Part shown: positions 6,957-11,577 of the stretch, piece after piece | Position numbering within the stretch: position 1 is the stretch's first letter | How the letters are laid out: the number at the start of each line of letters is the position of its first letter | NCBI GenBank assembly: GCA_027340195.1 | Contig: DAHWNE010000117.1 | Coordinates: 1 to 11,577, forward strand | Length of the DNA stretch: 11,577 nt | Direction of reading: 5' to 3' | From: Acetobacteraceae bacterium | Lineage (GTDB): Bacteria > Pseudomonadota > Alphaproteobacteria > Acetobacterales > Acetobacteraceae | Position numbers and translations under genes: made by a program | Notes under the pieces: model-generated | Seen by the model: the letters and a program-made list of their open reading frames with translations, nothing else | What the model was told of the DNA's origin: nothing | Database searches by the model: none

Positions 6957-7684
6957 CGCGCCGCCGCCGCGATCCCCAGGAACGCCTCGGCGGTCAGGCT
7001 GGCGCCGCCGACCAGCGCGCCGCCGACCTCCGGCAGCCCCAGCAGCCCGGCCGCGTTGCCGGCATTGACCGACCCGCCATAGAGGATCGCCACCTCGGCC
7101 CCGGCGGCGGCGAACTGGCGGGTGAGCTCGGCGCGGATGAAGCCGTGCATCGCCGCCACCTCCTCCGGCGTCGGCGTGCGCCCGGTGCCGATCGCCCAGA
7201 CCGGCTCATAGGCCACCACGCCGGCGAAACCCGCCGGCAGGCTGCCGGAGATCTGCCAGCCGACGGTGTCGGTCTCGGCCCCGTTGGCGCGCTGGTCGGC
7301 GGTCTCGCCCACGCAGACGATCGGGGTCAGCCCGGCGGCGACGGCGGCGAGCACCTTCTCGCGCACCTGCTCGGAGGTCTCGCCGTGGTTCTGCCGGCGT
7401 TCGGAATGACCCAGGATGACCCAGTCGGCGCCGGCCTCCTTCAGCATCGGCGCCGAGATGTCGCCGGTATGCGCGCCCTGCGGGGCCATGTGGCAATCCT
7501 GCCCGCCCACCGCGATGGTGCTGCCGGCCAGCGCCTCGGCCACCGCGGCGAGCGCGGTGAAGGGCGGGCAGACCAGCAGCCTGGCGCCGGGCGGGGCTGG
7601 GGCGGCGCGCAGGGCGGCGGCCAGCGCCACCGCCTCGGCCCGGGTCTTGTGCATTTTCCAGTTGCCGGCGATCAGCTGCGGCAT
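6953..7684 (-). CDS. tpiA: triose-phosphate isomerase
   Basis: 243 aa. A cytoplasmic TIM-barrel enzyme interconverting dihydroxyacetone phosphate and glyceraldehyde 3-phosphate. Catalytic residues seen: Asn8 and Lys10 in AGNWKM, His93 in GHSERR (92-97) and Glu160 in YEPVWAIGTG (159-168). The phosphate-binding LYGGSVN lies at 201-207 and VGGASL at 225-230. The frame remains open upstream to 11557, but the protein family begins at MPQLIAGNWK, and everything upstream is antisense to ppiD and trpE. A purine-rich GGTAGGG lies just upstream of the ATG. First gene of the minus-strand unit; its TGA overlaps the plsY ATG. In many alphaproteobacteria tpiA is followed elsewhere by secG; here tpiA faces ppiD-trpE and secG is not in the window. 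Confidence 0.97.
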   Translation of the reverse strand: MPQLIAGNWKMHKTRAEAVALAAALRAAPAPPGARLLVCPPFTALAAVAEALAGSTIAVGGQDCHMAPQGAHTGDISAPMLKEAGADWVILGHSERRQNHGETSEQVREKVLAAVAAGLTPIVCVGETADQRANGAETDTVGWQISGSLPAGFAGVVAYEPVWAIGTGRTPTPEEVAAMHGFIRAELTRQFAAAGAEVAILYGGSVNAGNAAGLLGLPEVGGALVGGASLTAEAFLGIAAAAR

Positions 7685-7734
7685 CGGCGTTTCCCTACCT
7701 GCTTGCCGTTCGCCGTATCGCACTCCCCCCACCG

Positions 7735-7764
7735 CTGGCAAACCCCGTCGGGCGCCCCTATAGG
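7735..7764 (+). promoter_or_regulatory. putative promoter of ppiD-trpE
   Basis: CTGGCA (7735-7740; 4/6 to TTGACA), an 18-bp spacer and TATAGG (7759-7764; 4/6 to TATAAT) upstream of the ATG at 7796. It would give a short leader of about 25 nt. The match is moderate, but it is the only AT-containing -10-like block in the 111-bp gap. Because the block is palindromic, it could also serve as a -10 for tpiA on the other strand, though I see no matching -35 there. A separate weak leftward candidate is TTTGCC, 17 nt, GATACG on the minus strand. Confidence 0.35.
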
Positions 7765-7772
7765 AACGCCCG
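7749..7772. promoter_or_regulatory. 24-bp dyad in the tpiA/ppiD divergent promoter region, operator candidate
   Basis: CGGGCG, two unpaired bases, CCTATAGG, two unpaired bases, CGCCCG. Twenty of 24 positions are symmetric about 7760.5; only 7755-7756 and 7765-7766 break the symmetry. It overlaps the best -10 candidate and sits 23 bp before the ppiD ATG and 64 bp before the tpiA ATG. The shape, with a perfect 8-bp core and 6-bp flanking arms at fixed spacing, resembles a binding site for a dimeric regulator. The regulator is unknown. Confidence 0.4.
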
Positions 7773-7795
7773 TCCGCCCGGGATCCCGCCTGCCC

Positions 7796-9715
7796 ATGAT
7801 TTCCACCTTCCGCCGCTTTCTCGATACCTGGATCGCCCGCGCCTTCTTCGGCGTGATGGTGATCGCGTTCGTGATCTGGGGCGTCGGCGACGTGGTCCGC
7901 CGCATCGGCACCTCCAGCTATCTGGTGAAGGTCGGCGGCGAGGAGATCTCGCCCGGCGATTTCAACCAGATTTTCGAGCGCGACCTGGCGATCGCCGAGG
8001 AACGCCTGCCGGAGGGGCGCAACGTCACCGCCGCGCTGCGCCGGCAGGTGGCCAAGGCGGCGCTGAATCAGCAGATCGCCCAGATCGCCCTGCAACAGGA
8101 GCTGCGCCGGCTGCGCATCGCCGCCCCCGATGCGGCGGTGCGCCAGACGGTGTTCGCCATGCCCGCCTTCCAGGGGCCGGGCGGCGTCTATGACCCGGCC
8201 AAGCTCACCGCCGCGCTGGCCAATAACGGGATCACCCAGGATCGGTTCCTGAGCATGGTGCGCGGGCAGATCGCGCAGCAGCAGCTGACCTCGGCGCTGA
8301 TCGCGGGGCTCGCCCCGCCCAAGGCGCTGGTGGACCGGCTCTATCGCTTCGCGGCCGAGACCCGGACCGCCGAGGTGGCGGTGGTGCCGTTCGCCGCCGC
8401 GCCGCCACCGCCGGCGCCGGACGCGGCGGCGCTGCGCCGGTGGTACGCCAACCACCCGTGGCTCTACCGGATTCCGGCCTATCGAACGATCCGGGTGGTG
8501 GCGGTGACCGGCGCCTCGGTGGCGGCGACGGTGCATGTCACGCCGGCCCAGGTCGCGGCCTATTACCAGGCCCACAAGGCGAGCTACGTGGCGCCGGAAA
8601 AGCGGGCGCTGCACGTGCTGGTGCTGCATGACGCGAAGCAGGCCGCGGCGCTTGCCACGCAATGGCGCGGCGGGGCGGATTGGGCGACGATGCAGGCGGC
8701 GGCCAAGGCGGATGGCGGCACCGCGGTCGCGATGGCGCCGGCCTCGGCCAAGGGAATGCCGGACCCGGCGCTGGCCAAGGCCGCCTTCGCCACCGGGGAG
8801 GGCGATGTCGGCGGGCCGGTCACCACCCCGCTCGGCGCGGTGATCTTCCAGGTCACGCGGATCGTCCCCGGCGGCAATCAGACGCTGGCCCAGGCGACGC
8901 CGGCCATCACCGCGGAGCTGCGTGCCAACGCCGCCGACAGCCGCCTCTATGACGTGGTCCATCAGGTCAACGATGTGCTGGGCACCGGCGCGGGGCTGGG
9001 CAAGCTGCCCGGCGATCTGGGGCTGATCGCCGCCGAGGGCACGCTGGATGCCAAGGGCGACACGCCCGAGGGCAACAAGGCGCCGCTGCCCGGGCCCGCC
9101 GCGCTGACCAAGGCGATCGTCAAGGCCGCCTTCGCCGCCACGCCCGGCACGCCGCCGGCCGAGCTGCGGGAAGTCTCGCTGCCGCTGGGCGGCGGCACCG
9201 CCTATTTCGCGCTGACCGTGACCAAGGTGACCAAGCCCGGCGAGAAACCCTTCGCGGCGGTGAAGGATCAGGTGAAGGCGCAATGGATCGCCGCGCGGCG
9301 GCGCAAGGAAGCAGAGCGGGTGGCGACACAGGTTCTGACGGCGGTGCAGGGCGGCGCCACGTTCGCTCATGCCGCCGCGATCGCCGGGCTGGCGGTGCAG
9401 CCGACCCCGCCGCTTTCGCGCGAGCGCCCGACCGCCGGGGTGGCGGATCCGCTGCGGGCGGCGATCTTCGGGCTGAAGCGCGTCGGCGAGCCGACCATGG
9501 TGCAGACCCCCACCGGCTTCGTGGTGGCGGTGCTGACCGGGATCACGCCGCCCGACCCGGCGGCGCACCCCAAACAGATCAAGGCGCTGAGCGCGGTGCT
9601 GACGCAGTCGCTGGCGCAGGATGTGGCGGCGGGCTTCGCCGCCTCCCTGCGGGCGCGGGCCCACCCTTACGTGGACCACGCCCAGTTCGAGAGTTTCGTC
9701 AACAATGGCCAATAG
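7796..9715 (+). CDS. membrane-anchored PpiD/SurA-like periplasmic folding factor
   Basis: 639 aa, the usual size and layout of PpiD-type proteins: a short cytoplasmic N-terminus, one transmembrane segment (about 15-31, AFFGVMVIAFVIWGVGD), a SurA_N-like helical region (about 40-190, with VGGEEISPGDFNQIF at 47-60) and a parvulin-like (Rotamase_2-type) domain at about 265-356 (RALHVLV, GEGDVGGPVTTPLG), followed by a long C-terminal region. It should be anchored in the inner membrane facing the periplasm and assist envelope protein folding. The parvulin domain is degenerate: the closing FGYHIIKV-type motif reads LGAVIFQV (346-353), so the catalytic His is replaced and chaperone rather than isomerase activity is likely. 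The ATG at 7796 is chosen because the membrane anchor follows at once; the upstream open frame is antisense to tpiA. No strong Shine-Dalgarno is visible. trpE follows 9 bp later. Confidence 0.92.
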   Translation: MISTFRRFLDTWIARAFFGVMVIAFVIWGVGDVVRRIGTSSYLVKVGGEEISPGDFNQIFERDLAIAEERLPEGRNVTAALRRQVAKAALNQQIAQIALQQELRRLRIAAPDAAVRQTVFAMPAFQGPGGVYDPAKLTAALANNGITQDRFLSMVRGQIAQQQLTSALIAGLAPPKALVDRLYRFAAETRTAEVAVVPFAAAPPPPAPDAAALRRWYANHPWLYRIPAYRTIRVVAVTGASVAATVHVTPAQVAAYYQAHKASYVAPEKRALHVLVLHDAKQAAALATQWRGGADWATMQAAAKADGGTAVAMAPASAKGMPDPALAKAAFATGEGDVGGPVTTPLGAVIFQVTRIVPGGNQTLAQATPAITAELRANAADSRLYDVVHQVNDVLGTGAGLGKLPGDLGLIAAEGTLDAKGDTPEGNKAPLPGPAALTKAIVKAAFAATPGTPPAELREVSLPLGGGTAYFALTVTKVTKPGEKPFAAVKDQVKAQWIAARRRKEAERVATQVLTAVQGGATFAHAAAIAGLAVQPTPPLSRERPTAGVADPLRAAIFGLKRVGEPTMVQTPTGFVVAVLTGITPPDPAAHPKQIKALSAVLTQSLAQDVAAGFAASLRARAHPYVDHAQFESFVNNGQ

Positions 9716-9720
9716 GAAGG
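9714..9720 (+). promoter_or_regulatory. ribosome binding site of trpE overlapping the ppiD stop
   Basis: AGGAAGG shares the last two bases of the ppiD TAG and lies 4 nt before the trpE ATG. With only 9 bp between the genes, trpE is probably translated from the ppiD transcript, and there is no room for a trp leader peptide or attenuator here. Confidence 0.65.
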
Positions 9721-9724
9721 TGCC

Positions 9725-11236
9725 ATGAACGCCCTGCCTCCGTCCGGCTTCGCCGGGTTCCGCGCGCTCTATGACGGCGGTCGCGGGGCCCTGGTCAGCT
9801 GGCGGGGCGTCGCGGATCTGGAGACCCCGGTCGGCGCGTTCCTGAAGCTGGCGCAGGGGCGCCCGAACGCCTTCCTGCTGGAAAGCGTCGAGGGCGGGGA
9901 TGCGCGCGGGCGCTACTCCATCATCGGCATGGCTCCCGATCTGATCTGGCGCTGCCGCGCCGGCCGCGCCGAGGTGAACCGCGTCGCCGCCGCCGCCCCG
10001 CACGCCTTCGTGCCCGACGATCGCCCGCCGCTGGAAAGCCTGCGCGCCCTGATCGCCGAGACCCGGCTCGAGGTGCCGGCCGATCTGCCGCCGATGTCGG
10101 GTGGGCTGGTCGGCTACCTGGGCTACGACATGGTGCGCCTGATGGAGCGCCTGCCGGAGAAGAACCAGGACAGCATCGGCGTGCCGGAGGCGCTGCTGAT
10201 CCGCCCCACGCTGTTCGCCATCTTCGACAACGTGAACGACACGCTGACCCTGGCCGCCCCGGTCTATCCGGCCCCGGGCATCACCGCCGCCACGGCCTGG
10301 GAGGCGGCGCAGGCCCGGCTGGCGGACGCGCGCGCCGCGCTGGACCGCCCGGTGCCGCGCGCCGCCCCGCCGGTCGCGCTGCCGCCGCCACCCGATCCCG
10401 CCTCCACCATGAGCCGCGAGGCGTTCATCGCCGCGGTTGGCCGCGCCAAGGACTACATCGCCGCCGGCGATGCGTTCCAGATCGTGCTGAGCCAGCGCTT
10501 CTCGGCCCCGTTCGCCCTGCCGCCGCTGGCGCTCTATCGCGCCCTGCGGCGGATCAACCCGGCGCCGTTCCTGGTCTATCTGGATTTCGGCGGCTTTTCC
10601 GTGGTGGCGTCCAGCCCGGAAATCCTGGTCCGGCTGCGCGACGGGATGGTGACCATCCGCCCGCTGGCCGGCACCCGCCGGCGCGGCGCCACCTACGAGG
10701 AGGACCAGGCGCTGGAGGCCGAGTTGCTGGCCGATCCGAAGGAGCGCGCCGAGCACCTGATGCTGCTCGATCTCGGCCGCAACGATGTCGGGCGGGTGGC
10801 CGCGCTGGGCTCGGTGAAGGTGACCGAGAGCTTCGTGGTGGAGCGGTTCTCCCACGTCATGCATATCAGTTCGAACGTGGAAGGACGTCTGGCCGAGGGC
10901 AAGGACGCGCTGGACGCGCTGATCGCGGGCTTCCCGGCCGGCACGCTGTCGGGGGCGCCGAAGGTGCGGGCGATGGAAATCATCGAGGAGCTCGAGAGCG
11001 AGCGGCGCGGCATCTATGCCGGCTGCATCGGCTATTTCGCCGCCGGCGGCACGATGGACACCTGCATCGGGCTGCGCACCGCGCTGGTGAAGGACGGGGT
11101 GATGTATGTGCAGGCCGGCGCCGGGATCGTGGCCGATTCCGATCCCGGGGCGGAATACGAGGAGTGCCGGCAGAAAGCGCGCGCTTTGTTCCGGGCGGCA
11201 GAGGAGGCGATCCGCTTCGCCGCCGGGGAGGGGTAG
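9725..11236 (+). CDS. trpE: anthranilate synthase component I
   Basis: 503 aa. Catalyses chorismate plus ammonia or glutamine (with TrpG) to anthranilate, the first step of tryptophan synthesis. The N-terminal regulatory domain has the tryptophan-binding LLES (51-54) and GRYSIIG (62-68). The C-terminal chorismate-binding domain (about 228-495) shows the NPAPFLVYLD region (278-287), SSPEILVRL (296-304), RPLAGTRRRG (312-321), LMLLDLGRNDVGRVA (345-359), FSHVMHISSNVEG (375-387), FPAGTLSGAPKVRAMEII (403-420) and YVQAGAGIVADSDPGAEYEE (461-480). Both tryptophan-site motifs are intact, so feedback inhibition is expected. It is stand-alone, with no fused TrpG amidotransferase domain, and no trpG follows within the remaining 341 bp. 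The start is fixed by AGGAAGG and by the homologous N-terminus. Confidence 0.97.
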   Translation: MNALPPSGFAGFRALYDGGRGALVSWRGVADLETPVGAFLKLAQGRPNAFLLESVEGGDARGRYSIIGMAPDLIWRCRAGRAEVNRVAAAAPHAFVPDDRPPLESLRALIAETRLEVPADLPPMSGGLVGYLGYDMVRLMERLPEKNQDSIGVPEALLIRPTLFAIFDNVNDTLTLAAPVYPAPGITAATAWEAAQARLADARAALDRPVPRAAPPVALPPPPDPASTMSREAFIAAVGRAKDYIAAGDAFQIVLSQRFSAPFALPPLALYRALRRINPAPFLVYLDFGGFSVVASSPEILVRLRDGMVTIRPLAGTRRRGATYEEDQALEAELLADPKERAEHLMLLDLGRNDVGRVAALGSVKVTESFVVERFSHVMHISSNVEGRLAEGKDALDALIAGFPAGTLSGAPKVRAMEIIEELESERRGIYAGCIGYFAAGGTMDTCIGLRTALVKDGVMYVQAGAGIVADSDPGAEYEECRQKARALFRAAEEAIRFAAGEG

Positions 11237-11356
11237 GTCATCGCGGCGGCGCGGATGGGTCGGGAATGACGCTTGCGGAGTGGGGTTTGCGGTCGTCCGG
11301 GGCCTGAGGGGCGCGCGCGCGTGGGGATCGCGGAGTTTGTCTTTTCGCAAGGGTTC
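11237..11356. other. intergenic stretch after trpE, no gene seen
   Basis: 120 bp with no coding region I can support. It contains an alternating (GC)n tract at about 11311-11322, a possible Z-DNA-prone or slippage-prone stretch. No hairpin with a U-tract follows trpE, so termination is not evident here. Confidence 0.5.
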
Positions 11357-11501
11357 AACACGGAGGGCGCGAAGGACCACAAAGGGCCACGGAGGAGGAC
11401 GGCGATCCCTTGTCCATGCGGGACTGCCGAAGGACGGAATGCGGCGCCGTGTCGCATGAACCGCTCCGTGGAACTTCGTGGCCCTTCGCGTGCGCCGTGC
11501 T
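11357..11501. repeat. imperfect inverted-repeat element, MITE- or REP-like
   Basis: Two 42-bp arms, 11357-11398 and 11460-11501, are inverted copies of each other with about 32 of 42 positions matching; shared blocks include CACGG, CGCGAAGG, CCAC and CCACGGAG. They enclose a 61-bp centre in which ACGGCG (11399-11404) can pair with CGCCGT (11445-11450) and ATGCG (11416-11420) with CGCAT (11453-11457), so the whole 145 bp could fold into one long hairpin. The arm wording (CACGGAGG...GAAGGACCAC...CCACGGAGG) recalls a dispersed 'CACGGAGG/CTCCGTG' family that I remember from many GC-rich Gram-negative genomes, where it often produces spurious short proteins. Only this copy is in the window, so its repeat status is inferred. 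No transposase is present. Confidence 0.55.
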
Positions 11502-11577
11502 AAAAATTCCGTTCCCGAGGCGGTGCGAACCACCGGGCGTACCAGCCCCCTCGGCACGCTGCCGTCGTTCCTTCCCT
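11502..11577. other. right window edge, no gene seen
   Basis: 76 bp without a supported gene. A short hairpin, CGGTG (11521-11525) with CACCG (11531-11535), is present, and AAAAATT just after the repeat is one of the few AT-rich spots. No start of trpG is recognisable. Confidence 0.4.

Noticed and set aside
7145..7795. Upstream extension of the PpiD-like reading frame
   Set aside because: Antisense to tpiA; the membrane anchor expected at the N-terminus directly follows the ATG at 7796.
9725..11236. Possibility that the chorismate enzyme is PabB (aminodeoxychorismate synthase) or an isochorismate synthase
   Set aside because: The N-terminal LLES tryptophan-binding motif and the overall length and motif order fit TrpE better.
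11273..11503. Short plus-strand open frame across the inverted repeat after trpE
   Set aside because: The translation is that of a repeat element, not of a conserved protein; similar spurious peptides arise from this repeat type.
6953..11557. 1534-codon minus-strand open frame ending in tpiA
   Set aside because: Only the last 243 codons encode a recognisable protein (TpiA). The rest is antisense to two well-supported genes and has a repetitive Arg, Gly, His and Gln composition typical of GC-rich shadow frames.
1..11577. Search for CRISPR arrays, tRNA or rRNA genes, transposases, phage genes or toxin-antitoxin pairs
   Set aside because: No regularly spaced repeats, no tRNA-like or rRNA segments and no such protein families could be recognised by eye.

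Overview
The window is very GC-rich DNA with a strong G/C third-position bias. The gene content and order (tpiA divergent from a PpiD-like chaperone gene followed by trpE; def-fmt-truA as a unit) suggest a high-GC alphaproteobacterium, most likely Rhodospirillales/Acetobacteraceae. That placement is an inference from gene order and protein motifs; no rRNA or other marker is present. I see no prophage, insertion sequence with a transposase, CRISPR array, tRNA or rRNA.

Layout. (1) 1-142: window edge, with a possible leftward promoter (11-39) and a GC-rich hairpin. (2) 143-3190, minus strand: a tightly packed three-gene unit, CoA-transferase subunit A, subunit B, then a large alpha/beta hydrolase, with gaps of 10 bp and a 4-bp ATGA overlap. 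(3) 3272-4021, plus strand: a Sir2-type NAD-dependent protein deacylase, divergent from the CoA-transferase genes. (4) 4022-4092: convergent spacer with a perfect 8-bp stem. (5) 4093-7684, minus strand: tpiA, plsY, def, fmt, truA, transcribed in that order with two 4-bp overlaps and one 2-bp gap. It joins central carbon metabolism, phospholipid synthesis, translation initiation (formylation and deformylation) and tRNA modification. (6) 7685-7795: divergent regulatory region containing a near-perfect 24-bp dyad. (7) 7796-11236, plus strand: a PpiD/SurA-like membrane-anchored periplasmic folding factor and trpE, 9 bp apart. (8) 11237-11577: 341 bp without a gene, holding an imperfect inverted-repeat element (11357-11501).

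How the genes work together. TpiA interconverts dihydroxyacetone phosphate and glyceraldehyde 3-phosphate, and the former is the precursor of the glycerol 3-phosphate that PlsY acylates. Fmt and Def act at opposite ends of the N-formyl-methionine cycle. The CoA-transferase and hydrolase look like a small catabolic operon for an organic acid or ester, and the neighbouring sirtuin could deacylate acyl-CoA-metabolising enzymes, but nothing in the sequence proves that link. Most of the window is ordinary chromosomal housekeeping. The points that deserve a second look are the dyad in the tpiA/ppiD promoter region, the inverted-repeat element after trpE, the PPIase domain that has lost a catalytic histidine, and a CoA-transferase A subunit with a non-canonical signature.
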